Part shown: positions 14,847 to 23,269 of the stretch, in pieces
Position numbering within the stretch: position 1 is the first letter of the stretch
How the letters are laid out: every line of letters starts with the position of its first letter
Assembly: GCA_002375695.1 (NCBI GenBank)
Contig: DFMO01000011.1
Span: 186,001 to 250,000, forward strand
Source of the DNA: Flavobacteriaceae bacterium UBA3591
Lineage (GTDB): Bacteria > Bacteroidota > Bacteroidia > Flavobacteriales > Flavobacteriaceae
Direction of reading: 5' to 3'
DNA: 64,000 nucleotides
The notes under the pieces: generated by a model
Told to the model about the DNA's origin: nothing
What the model saw: the letters and a program-made list of their open reading frames with translations, nothing else
The model's database searches: none
Position numbers and translations under genes: made by a program

Positions 14847-15236
14847 ATGAAAAATATAATAATTCTTCTCGCAGTTATACTTACCTCATTTGCAGCTCAA
14901 AGTCAGTCCCTTTCAAAAAAAGACGTAACAGGCACATGGTTTGTTCAAAATGTTGAAAATATAACTGCCAATCCAAAAATGGCGTCAGCAATGGCCAAAG
15001 CTGTAATTAATCTTTATGCCGATAGTAGTTTTGAAATAAAACAAAAGCAAGAAGGCAGTGCGTATTCATACGCTACTACTACCCATAAAAATGCAAAATG
15101 GAGTTACAATCCAAGTACGCAAACTATTAACACTACACGGTCAAAAATGACTTTTATAATCTCCCAAAGTGGCGATAAAATTTACTTTACAGATCAAAAT
15201 AGCGGATTAAAATTTGAAGTTGTTAAGCCCATTTAA
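14847..15236 (+). CDS. Secreted lipocalin-like small protein
   Basis: 129 residues. Signal peptide MKNIIILLAVILTSFAAQSQ with probable cleavage after the Ala/Ser-rich end. The mature part (KDVTGTWFVQNVE near the start, then alternating polar strands and SKMTFIISQSGDKIYFTD) resembles the short lipocalin-like beta barrels often seen in Bacteroidota. No cysteine or catalytic motif. No clear operon partner; the next gene starts 130 bp later. Function unknown. Confidence 0.72.
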   Translation: MKNIIILLAVILTSFAAQSQSLSKKDVTGTWFVQNVENITANPKMASAMAKAVINLYADSSFEIKQKQEGSAYSYATTTHKNAKWSYNPSTQTINTTRSKMTFIISQSGDKIYFTDQNSGLKFEVVKPI

Positions 15237-15365
15237 AATCTAAAACAAGTCTGCATTTTATACAATTTTTAGTCAGTTTCAGCAACAATTTTGAAACAAA
15301 GCCTAAAAATTCTGTAACATTCTGAAAGAAATAGCGTTATATAGTCTCATCAATCAAAAATCACT

Positions 15366-16466
15366 ATGTCACAACGCTTTTTCATTTTCTGCTCTGGAGC
15401 AGATACAGCCATACTCGATAATTGTTCTCCCGGCGAACGCACTAAATATGCGGGCATAGGCGCTACGGTATTTTTTACGGCCGTATTGGCAGCCATTGCT
15501 GGATCATACGCACTTTACACCGTTTTTGACAACTACTTTACAGCTGTATTCTTCGGAATAATTTGGGGCTTGCTTATTTTTAATTTAGATAGGTTTATAG
15601 TTTCAACCATAAAAAAGAGAAACAATTTTGTGGACGAACTTATACAAGCTAGCCCGCGAATAGCATTAGCAATTATTATAGCTATCGTAATTTCAAAACC
15701 TTTGGAAATGAAGATTTTTGAAAAGGAAATCAATCAGGTTTTGCTCACCGAAAAAAATGAAATGACCCGTGCCAATAAAGACCAGTTGGCAATGCAATTT
15801 ACGCCCGCCATTACTGCTTTAGAAGCTGAAATAGCAGGTTTAAAAAACGAAATTACCACCAAAGAGGCCGAAGTAAATAATTTATACGAAACTTATATTG
15901 CCGAAGCCGAAGGCCGCAAAGGCACCGAATTAGTGGGAAAAGGACCCGTTTATAAAGAAAAGCGCGAAAAACACGATGCCGAACTTGCCGCTTTAACCCA
16001 ATTAAAAAAAATAAACACCGAGAAAATTGCAGCTGCCGAAGCAAAAATAGAAGCATTAAACACCCAATACAACTCAAAAGTTGCAAATACACAACCCGTT
16101 ATCGATGGCTTTGATGGATTAATGGCGCGGGTAAACGCATTGGAAAAACTTCCGTTATTGCCTTCGCTGTTTATCTTTTTATTGTTTTTAGCAATTGAAA
16201 CTTCACCAATCTTCGCCAAACTTTTATCGCCAAAAGGACCTTACGATTTAAAACTTGAGGAGCAAGAAAGTGCGTTACAATCTTGGGTTTTACAGCAAAA
16301 AGCGCAGCGCGATATCCTCACGGCAACAGATCGCGAAATAAACAATAGGGTTTACGCAAACATCGCCGAAGAGCAAGAGCTTTACAATTACAGACGTAAA
16401 AAAGCTCGTGAGTTAATGCAACTACAAGCCGATGCATTTTATGCAAAACAGAAAAATGTGCTTTAA
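15366..16466 (+). CDS. DUF4407 membrane protein
   Basis: 366 residues. Two transmembrane segments near residues 30-75 separated by a short loop, a third near 95-115, a charged predicted coiled coil at about 125-245, another membrane segment near 262-282 (LPLLPSLFIFLLFLAIETSP), then a charged C-terminal helix. The N-terminal FFIFCSGADTAIL and the overall layout match DUF4407. The family has no known activity; the topology suggests a membrane-anchored extended coiled coil. The next gene begins 72 nt later. Confidence 0.85.
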   Translation: MSQRFFIFCSGADTAILDNCSPGERTKYAGIGATVFFTAVLAAIAGSYALYTVFDNYFTAVFFGIIWGLLIFNLDRFIVSTIKKRNNFVDELIQASPRIALAIIIAIVISKPLEMKIFEKEINQVLLTEKNEMTRANKDQLAMQFTPAITALEAEIAGLKNEITTKEAEVNNLYETYIAEAEGRKGTELVGKGPVYKEKREKHDAELAALTQLKKINTEKIAAAEAKIEALNTQYNSKVANTQPVIDGFDGLMARVNALEKLPLLPSLFIFLLFLAIETSPIFAKLLSPKGPYDLKLEEQESALQSWVLQQKAQRDILTATDREINNRVYANIAEEQELYNYRRKKARELMQLQADAFYAKQKNVL

Positions 16467-16537
16467 AACCGGTAAGTAATCTTAATAGATTTCAGCAATA
16501 TTTCAGTAATATTGTTGTAAAACATTGTTGATAGAAT

Positions 16538-19537
16538 ATGCCAAAAACCACTCCCCACGCCGCATTAAAAATTGCAAAAGACCACTATAATTTAGACGCC
16601 GAAGTTACACGGTTAAACGGTTATGTTGATGAAAATTTTTATTTAAAGTCTGCAGTAGATGAAAAATTTCTACTTAAAATTTCAAATGAAGAAAACCTTG
16701 AAGATTTAAACTTTCAGGTTGAAATTTTACAACATCTTTCAAAGAAAAAACTAGACGTCGCGCTTCCTAAAATCATTGCTAATAACACACAAAAAAAACT
16801 CACACAGCTTTCAGATAATCAAACCGCACGGCTTTTAAACTGGGTACCTGGCAGGCTATGGGCTACTGTAAATCCAAAAACGCCTCAATTGCGCTACCAA
16901 TTAGGCAAAGCAGCAGGCAGTTTAACGATGGCGCTTCATGATTTTAATCACTCCGGGGCACATAAAAAACTAGATTGGGATTTAGCGAATGCCGCGTGGA
17001 CTATAGGTAATTTGGATAAATTTTCGGGGCGTAAAAAAGAGATAGTCGCATATTTTCAGCAAAAATTTAAAACATTCCGTAATACGTATAGTGAACTTCC
17101 AAAAAGTATAATTCACAACGATTTAAACGATTACAACATCTTAGTTTCCGAGGATTTAAAAAACCCAAGAATCTGCGGATTTATAGATTTTGGCGATGCC
17201 GTTTTTACACAAACCATTAACGATCTCGCCGTTGTTTTGGCCTATGCAATAATGGACCTCCCCGACCCACTTTTAGCAGCAATGGAGGTGGTTAAAGGGT
17301 ATAATGAACACTATGAATTATCTGAAAGCGAATTAAAACATTTGTACATTTTAGTAGGAATGCGATTGGTGACTACCGTAACAAGTGCAGCGCTTAAAAA
17401 AGAAAAATTTCCAGACGATACATATTTTGTAATTAGCGAAAAACCAGCTTGGCAATTGTTGGAAAAATGGTATCAGGTAAATGAAAACTTTGCATACTAC
17501 GCCTTTCGTCAAGCTTGTGGGTTAACGGCACACCCGCAACAAGAAGCATTTAAAAACTGGGCAAAAAACAATCGAGTATCACTTAAAACGATGTTCCCAA
17601 CCCTTTCAACGGATAAGGTTGTAAATTTAGATATGAGTGTAGGGAGCACCTTGCTTGGCAACCTATCAGAATATAGTGATACGGCTATTTCAGAATTTAA
17701 ATTAAAGCAGTTTCAATTACAAAACCCAAAGACAATTCTGGTTAACGGCTATTTAGAAACACGGCCGTTTTATACTACTTCGGCCTTTAAAAGTGAGGGA
17801 AATAATGGACCACAATATCGCACCGCACATTTGGGAAGCGATTTTTGGATTCCTGCTAAAACCCCGGTCCACGCCCCTTTTGATGGCATTGTAAAAATAA
17901 TTCACCATAATAATTACGATAAAGATTATGGCCCAATGCTTATTTTGGAACACACGTTTAACAAGCAGAAATTTTATTCGCTCTACGGTCATTTATCGCT
18001 AATGTCTTTAGAGATTTTACAAGTTGGACAAAAAGTAAAACAGGGCGACCGCATTGCGTACATAGGGAAATCTTCCGAAAATGGTAATTGGGCACCTCAT
18101 CTTCATTTTCAGCTAATTTTGGATCTTTTAGGGAACGATGAAAATTTTAACGGAGTTGCGTTGCCTTCAAATACTGAAATTTGGAAGAGTATTTGTCCCA
18201 ACCCCAATTTTATTTTTAAAGAAGAACTTGAAGTTGATAAAACAACAATTTCTGAAGAAAAAATTGTCGATTTCAGAAATAATCATCTCGGTAAAAGTTT
18301 AAGTCTGTCATATGATAAACCGCTGCATATTGTTCGTGGCGAAGGTGTTTATTTAATTGATATTGACGGTCAAAAATATTTAGACACTGTAAACAACGTA
18401 AACCACGTAGGCCATCAACATCCCAAAGTTGTGTTGGCGGGACAGAGGCAAATGGCGGTTTTAAATACAAATACGCGTTATCTGCATCCAGAAATTATAG
18501 CCTATGCCGAAGCTTTGCTAAAAAAATTGCCACCACATTTAACCGTTTTGCATTTTGTAAATTCGGGTAGTGAAGCAAATGAACTTGCACTTAGAATGGC
18601 AAAAACGGTTACCGGTAAAAAAGATTTTTTGGCCATTGAGGTAGGTTATCACGGAAATACAAATGCAGTGATGGATGTAAGTTCGTACAAATTTGAAGGT
18701 ACCGGCGGATTTCCAAAACCCGATACTACGCATATACTTCCGTTGCCAGATCCTTTTCGAGGAAAATACACTTGGGAAAATTGTGGAATCGACTACGCCA
18801 ATCACGCGCAGGAAATTATTGCGAATTTAAAAACCGAAGGGAAAGAAATAGCTGGTTTTATTGGTGAAACTTTAATTAGTTGTGGCGGGCAAATTGTTCC
18901 GCCAAAAAACTATTTTAAAGAGGTTTACAAACACGTTCACGGCGCGGGTGGAATTTGTATTGCAGACGAGGTTCAAACAGGTTTTGGACGCATGGGGAAT
19001 GCGTTTTGGGCGTTTGAACTCTATGATGTAAAGCCCGATATTGTTACAATGGGAAAGCCGGCGGGTAATGGGCACCCGCTTGCCGTAGTGGCATGCACCG
19101 CTCAAGTTGCCGAAAAATTTAATACAGGCATGGAGTATTTTAACACCTTTGGTGGTAACCCTGTTTCTTGTGCAATAGGGCGCACAGTTTTGGAGATTAT
19201 TGAAGACGAAAACCTACAACAAAACGCCTTAAATGTTGGAGGGTTTTTAATTTCTGAATTAAAAAATCTTCAAAAAGAATTTCCAATTATAGGCGATGTA
19301 CGCGGCGAAGGATTGTTTTTAGGTTTTGAATTAACCGATAATAATAAACACCCCTTGCCAGAGCAGGCTACCTATTTTGCAAATAGAATGAAACAACTTG
19401 GTGTTTTAATGAGCACCGATGGCCCCGACCATAATGTGTTAAAAATTAAACCTCCAATTGTTTTTAGTAAAAGTAATGCGGAAGAACTTTTGTACAGACT
19501 AAACACTGTTTTAAAAGAAGATTTTATGAAAATTTAA
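16538..19537 (+). CDS. Fusion: APH-type kinase + M23 (LytM) domain + class III PLP aminotransferase/phospholyase
   Basis: 999 residues in one frame. Residues 1-340: aminoglycoside-phosphotransferase/choline-kinase fold with catalytic HNDLNDYNIL (His193, Asp195) and FIDFGD (Asp217), resembling hydroxylysine-kinase-type enzymes. Residues 425-560: M23/LytM domain with HLGSD (His431, Asp435), YGHLS and HLHFQ (His521, His523), so the zinc and catalytic residues are present. Residues 580-999: class III aminotransferase with NSGSEANE, DEVQTGFGR (Asp810) and MGKPAGNGHP (PLP Lys840). The aminotransferase part resembles phosphoethanolamine/phosphohydroxylysine phospholyases, so kinase then lyase on one amino-alcohol is the natural inference. 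No signal peptide, which makes the LytM domain's role puzzling. Confidence 0.9.
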   Translation: MPKTTPHAALKIAKDHYNLDAEVTRLNGYVDENFYLKSAVDEKFLLKISNEENLEDLNFQVEILQHLSKKKLDVALPKIIANNTQKKLTQLSDNQTARLLNWVPGRLWATVNPKTPQLRYQLGKAAGSLTMALHDFNHSGAHKKLDWDLANAAWTIGNLDKFSGRKKEIVAYFQQKFKTFRNTYSELPKSIIHNDLNDYNILVSEDLKNPRICGFIDFGDAVFTQTINDLAVVLAYAIMDLPDPLLAAMEVVKGYNEHYELSESELKHLYILVGMRLVTTVTSAALKKEKFPDDTYFVISEKPAWQLLEKWYQVNENFAYYAFRQACGLTAHPQQEAFKNWAKNNRVSLKTMFPTLSTDKVVNLDMSVGSTLLGNLSEYSDTAISEFKLKQFQLQNPKTILVNGYLETRPFYTTSAFKSEGNNGPQYRTAHLGSDFWIPAKTPVHAPFDGIVKIIHHNNYDKDYGPMLILEHTFNKQKFYSLYGHLSLMSLEILQVGQKVKQGDRIAYIGKSSENGNWAPHLHFQLILDLLGNDENFNGVALPSNTEIWKSICPNPNFIFKEELEVDKTTISEEKIVDFRNNHLGKSLSLSYDKPLHIVRGEGVYLIDIDGQKYLDTVNNVNHVGHQHPKVVLAGQRQMAVLNTNTRYLHPEIIAYAEALLKKLPPHLTVLHFVNSGSEANELALRMAKTVTGKKDFLAIEVGYHGNTNAVMDVSSYKFEGTGGFPKPDTTHILPLPDPFRGKYTWENCGIDYANHAQEIIANLKTEGKEIAGFIGETLISCGGQIVPPKNYFKEVYKHVHGAGGICIADEVQTGFGRMGNAFWAFELYDVKPDIVTMGKPAGNGHPLAVVACTAQVAEKFNTGMEYFNTFGGNPVSCAIGRTVLEIIEDENLQQNALNVGGFLISELKNLQKEFPIIGDVRGEGLFLGFELTDNNKHPLPEQATYFANRMKQLGVLMSTDGPDHNVLKIKPPIVFSKSNAEELLYRLNTVLKEDFMKI

Positions 19538-19579
19538 AATTTCAGCATATAGAAATCTGCTGCTTCATTTTTGCAATTG

Positions 19580-20605
19580 CTATTTCTTAATTAAAAAAGC
19601 AAAAGGCTCCATTCCTTTGGTATGTTGAAATATTACGTTTAAAACCCCAATTAGTGGTAAGGCAATAATTGCGCCTACCATCCCCCAGAGAACCGAAAAT
19701 AAAATTACCCCAAATACAGTTACAAAGGGATTTAGGTCTATTTCGTCACCAATTATCCACGGCGTTAAAACGTAATTTTCAACTAATTGCGTTACTGAAA
19801 TTACAATAAGCACAATAAGTGCGGGCGTGGTGCCTGCATATAAATATGATAGAATTAGCGCAATGCCGCCGCCAATTACATTCCCCACATACGGAATGAT
19901 AGAAAACAATGCTGCAAACAATGCTAAAAACAAGGCGTAAGGAACCGACCCTAAGGTAAAACCTAAGTAGTAAATGACAAATAGAAAAATCATAATTTTA
20001 CCTTTTCCAAGTAGGTAGCTATTGATAATTTTTTTTGAATTACTGAGTAATTGAGCCATCGCAGTGGGATTTGAAGAAAGCTTCTTAAAAAATTTTATAA
20101 ACATATTTCGCTGCATAAGCATTAAAATTATGTATACAAAAATTAGTAAGGATTGCGATAATAAATTCATTATTGATGAAAGAAAAGCACTGGCGTAACT
20201 TTCGGCTTTTTGTATTACACGCTTATTGTTTTCTAAATAGTCTTTGTAATCCCAATGCAAGTATTGATTGGCCCAGTGTGACAAACTATTTAGCTTCTCG
20301 GTTGCTTTTTCTTTTATGGTTGGCCAGTCGTTTGCCATGGTATTTATTTGCGAACCTATTAGCCACGAGAGTATGCCCAAAATAATTAGCAATAGCAACA
20401 TAGATAGGGTAATTGCCAACCATTTTGGTAAACCCCATTGTTGCAATTTTTCGGTGGGTTTATCTAGTAAAACGGCCATAAACGTGGCCACAAAAAGCGG
20501 CATTAATATTCCGGAGCCTATGTAAAGAAGCGCTAAAATTCCGCCTACTATTAAAAAGGCTTTAATAAAATACGTGGCAGAGATTTCAATTTTTGAGGTG
20601 CTCAA
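19580..20605 (-). CDS. AI-2E/PerM family transporter
   Basis: 341 residues with about eight membrane segments in the AI-2E transporter arrangement: two N-terminal helices, a soluble amphipathic region (about 70-145), then a cluster of helices with GSVPYALFLALFAALFSIIPYVGNVIGG and the late PWIIGDEIDLNPFVTVFG. Family members have been linked to AI-2 export or Na+/H+ exchange, but most have unknown substrates. The start is TTG: an in-frame stop lies three codons upstream and no ATG is near the N terminus. Confidence 0.85.
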   Translation of the reverse strand: MSTSKIEISATYFIKAFLIVGGILALLYIGSGILMPLFVATFMAVLLDKPTEKLQQWGLPKWLAITLSMLLLLIILGILSWLIGSQINTMANDWPTIKEKATEKLNSLSHWANQYLHWDYKDYLENNKRVIQKAESYASAFLSSIMNLLSQSLLIFVYIILMLMQRNMFIKFFKKLSSNPTAMAQLLSNSKKIINSYLLGKGKIMIFLFVIYYLGFTLGSVPYALFLALFAALFSIIPYVGNVIGGGIALILSYLYAGTTPALIVLIVISVTQLVENYVLTPWIIGDEIDLNPFVTVFGVILFSVLWGMVGAIIALPLIGVLNVIFQHTKGMEPFAFLIKK

Positions 20606-20751
20606 AAGTTTTCAATTTAATATTTAACCGATTAAGTAAAGTTAGAAGAATTTTTTCAAACCATTAAACTAACAATGGTTGTCAAAATTTCACATTAAAA
20701 TTAAATCTATCTTTATTAACCTAAAATAAAACATTTGTAAAAATCTTTTCT

Positions 20752-21180
20752 ATGAAATCATTATTGCTGCTTTTCAGTCTATTATTATCAATAAACACCA
20801 TTTCACAAACCGAAAATAACGACAAAGAGTTAATACTTGCCACACTAAAAGCACAGGAACAAGCTTGGAATAAGGGCGATTTAGAAGGATTTATGCAAGG
20901 GTATTGGAAAAGCGATTCGTTAAAATTTTACGGTAAAAACGGACTTACATTGGGTTGGCAAAAAACTTTACATAACTATAAAAAAGCCTATCCCTCTGGA
21001 GAATACACAGGTAATTTAAAGTTTACTATTGATGTTATTACAAAGATTGAAAACGGCTCTTATTACGTTATGGGGCAATATAATTTAACTCGAAAAGCAG
21101 GAAACGCAGACGGTGTGTTTCTAATAATTTTTAAGAAAATTAATGACCAATGGAAGATTGTCGACGATATGAGTTGTTAA
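20752..21180 (+). CDS. Secreted DUF4440 (NTF2-like) protein
   Basis: 142 residues. Signal peptide MKSLLLLFSLLLSINTISQ. The mature chain has the SnoaL/DUF4440 pattern: long first helix (ELILATLKAQEQAWNKGD), LEGFMQGYW, then strands ending VFLIIFKKINDQWKIVDDMS. These cone-shaped folds act as binding proteins or small enzymes; nothing here identifies a ligand. Its stop overlaps the stop of the converging gene at 21177 within TTAA. Confidence 0.82.
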   Translation: MKSLLLLFSLLLSINTISQTENNDKELILATLKAQEQAWNKGDLEGFMQGYWKSDSLKFYGKNGLTLGWQKTLHNYKKAYPSGEYTGNLKFTIDVITKIENGSYYVMGQYNLTRKAGNADGVFLIIFKKINDQWKIVDDMSC

Positions 21181-22172
21181 TTTCCTTTGATGCGTTCCCA
21201 AAGCGCTGGCAATAATTTTTTAGCGTCGCGTGTGTCTTTTGGTTCTTCTGAAATTACAACGTCATTTCCTTCTTTTTCGATTAAAAAACTAAAGGCAAAT
21301 TTATCTGCTTTGGGGTCGAGACTTATTAAACCGAAGCGCAAATCGTTTAAATAAATACCGTTTTCTTTTTCCGAAACTGTGTACCACCCTTGCGTGATAT
21401 TAATTAAGCGTTGCACTTTATCATAATTCTTTAACGAGCCCAATGCTGCGTGATTTTTTGGGTGTGAATAAAATTGAATGGGCTGCGTATCAAAAAAGGA
21501 ATAATCGCCAATTAAAAAAGCATCTTCGGTTTTTACATTGGCAGTCCATAAAACAGCATTTAGCGGGCTCGGTTTGGTTTCTAAATGGGTGTAAGCAATG
21601 TTTTGCTCTGCTAAAGCCGATTCAAATTTTGTGTAACTAATTCCTTTTAAAATTAGGGTTAGCATCATATAAGCACTACTCACAATTAACCCAAGATTAT
21701 TAAACTTTTTGCGTTTTATACTGCCTCTTTTTTGAAGCATTGCCAAAATTAAAAACACTAAAAACGGCAGCGTATAAAGAGGGTCTATTACAAATATATT
21801 TTTATAGGCTAAGCGTAAATCTAAGGGCCAAAACAGTTGTGTTCCCCAAGTTGTATGTGCATCGAGCAATGGATGAGTAATAAAACACAAAAACCAAAAC
21901 CACGACCATTCTTTTACGGTGGCTCGTTTATCCCACAACGATAGCAACCATCCAAACAGTAACCCGAATGATATTGCAAAAACGAATGAATGTGTAAAAC
22001 CACGGTGAATTTCTAAAGCGGTAACTGTATCTGTAAAATGGCTTGAAAGCACGTCTAAATCGGGAATAGTTCCGGCAATTGCACCTAAAAGCATTGCCTT
22101 ATTTCCTATTTTTTTTCCTAAAACAGCTTCGCCAACGGCTGCTCCTAAAACAATTTGAGTAACTGAATCCAT
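21177..22172 (-). CDS. YdjM-type membrane-bound metal-dependent hydrolase
   Basis: 331 residues. N-terminal GAAVGEAVLGKKIGNKAMLLGAIAG followed by PDLDVL, then EIHRGFTHSF and HPLLDAHTTWG: the His and Asp pattern of the YdjM/DUF457 inner-membrane metal-dependent hydrolase family, with four to five membrane segments in the first 190 residues. The soluble remainder (about 190-331) is family-typical. E. coli YdjM is LexA-controlled, but I see no such control site here. Substrate unknown. The stop overlaps that of the DUF4440 gene. Confidence 0.85.
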   Translation of the reverse strand: MDSVTQIVLGAAVGEAVLGKKIGNKAMLLGAIAGTIPDLDVLSSHFTDTVTALEIHRGFTHSFVFAISFGLLFGWLLSLWDKRATVKEWSWFWFLCFITHPLLDAHTTWGTQLFWPLDLRLAYKNIFVIDPLYTLPFLVFLILAMLQKRGSIKRKKFNNLGLIVSSAYMMLTLILKGISYTKFESALAEQNIAYTHLETKPSPLNAVLWTANVKTEDAFLIGDYSFFDTQPIQFYSHPKNHAALGSLKNYDKVQRLINITQGWYTVSEKENGIYLNDLRFGLISLDPKADKFAFSFLIEKEGNDVVISEEPKDTRDAKKLLPALWERIKGN

Positions 22173-22227
22173 TTAAAATTAATATTTACAACAGCTAAGC
22201 TGCGAAAATACAGTCTTCTTCAATATA

Positions 22228-22259
22228 AAAAAAGGATGCTTTTTTAAACATCCTTTTTT
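22228..22259 (-). terminator. Intrinsic terminator after the duplicated-domain secreted protein
   Basis: An 11-bp stem with AAGGATG and CATCCTT at its core and a 10-nt loop is followed by T on the minus strand, 23 nt past the stop at 22283. It can also work in the other direction. Confidence 0.7.
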
Positions 22260-22282
22260 GTGAAATTGAAATTTATAACGTA

Positions 22283-23107
22283 TTACTTTGACAGTTCGGC
22301 AACTAAAGTATAGGCGGCATCCCCGTGTTTTCCCGTAAAATACTTGCCCCACTTTTTTCCGCGCTCCTTTCCAGAATCTCCAGGCCACGCTTGAGTAAAT
22401 AGTTCGCCGTTTTTATCAAACATTTTTTCCATATCGCATAATGATTCAACGAAAAAAGCCTCTATAAATTCGGTTCTATCTTGCCCCCAGGCGTGTACAT
22501 TTGGGTAATACCCTTTAATGTATTCATTTTTTGAAATTACTTTATCGAAGTTTTCTGATCGCAATTCGTCAAATTCTTTTTGAGATCCCTCATCGGGAAA
22601 ATTAAAATATGAGGTGCGTACATACAAAACCAAATCTTTTGTATTGTTTGCCGGAAGTAATTTTGCGCCGGCAATAGGAGCGTAAATTTCATCGGAATGA
22701 TTATTTGAGTAATAATCACTTTGTTTTTTAAAAAATTCGGCTCTCGCCTTGTCATCGGGCCAGGCTTCTTTTGCGAGTTCAGCATTGCGTTTTGCCGCTT
22801 TATCCATAGCATCCCACGAAGGGTAGGTTGCAACGTACATTATTTCGGTATTATCTGGCGAAAATAGATGGGTATAAAAATTAGCCGAAATAATATGTTC
22901 GTTTTTGCTTACCACTTTTTGCATATATTCTTTTTCTAAAGCCTTCCATTCTTTCATACTAAAATCGTCCTTCTCCATATTCCAATGGTTGGTAGTAACC
23001 GAAATATACTCAGGTCTACTCGTATTGTCTTGTGCGAAAAAATTAGAACTAAAAAGCATCGTTATAGACGCCACTAGCAGTAACTTAAGGTTGGTTTTTG
23101 TTTTCAT
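22283..23107 (-). CDS. Secreted protein with two repeats of an unknown domain
   Basis: 274 residues with signal peptide (MKTKTNLKLLLVASITMLF up to SNFFAQ). Internal duplication visible by eye: VVSKNEHI near residue 65 matches VISKNEYI near 190, KEAWPDD near 117 matches TQAWPGD near 239, and both copies follow with aromatic/basic residues and end DEIYAPI or DAAYTLV. The arrangement resembles fused dimeric alpha/beta-barrel (ABM/NIPSNAP-like) units, but this is a guess. No catalytic motif. An 80-bp nested inverted repeat lies just upstream of its start. Confidence 0.72.
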   Translation of the reverse strand: MKTKTNLKLLLVASITMLFSSNFFAQDNTSRPEYISVTTNHWNMEKDDFSMKEWKALEKEYMQKVVSKNEHIISANFYTHLFSPDNTEIMYVATYPSWDAMDKAAKRNAELAKEAWPDDKARAEFFKKQSDYYSNNHSDEIYAPIAGAKLLPANNTKDLVLYVRTSYFNFPDEGSQKEFDELRSENFDKVISKNEYIKGYYPNVHAWGQDRTEFIEAFFVESLCDMEKMFDKNGELFTQAWPGDSGKERGKKWGKYFTGKHGDAAYTLVAELSK

Positions 23108-23111
23108 AATT

Positions 23112-23191
23112 CCATAAAATTAAATTAGTATAAATATTAAATTGATTGCTAGTTTAATATTTGGGACAAGCCTTTTTACTATATTTTATGG
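23112..23191. repeat. Nested inverted repeats upstream of the secreted duplicated protein
   Basis: Outer arms CCATAAAAT (23112-23120) and ATTTTATGG (23183-23191) enclose inner arms AAATATTAAA (23132-23141) and TTTAATATTT (23153-23162) with an 11-nt loop. All are perfect. It could be a structured 5' leader, an operator pair, or a small mobile-element remnant. Confidence 0.45.
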
Positions 23192-23269
23192 AGGAAAATG
23201 ATATAGGAATCGATTGTTAAAAGTAATTAAAAAAACGCAATTAACTGTTATTGTGGCGGTTATATTTAT

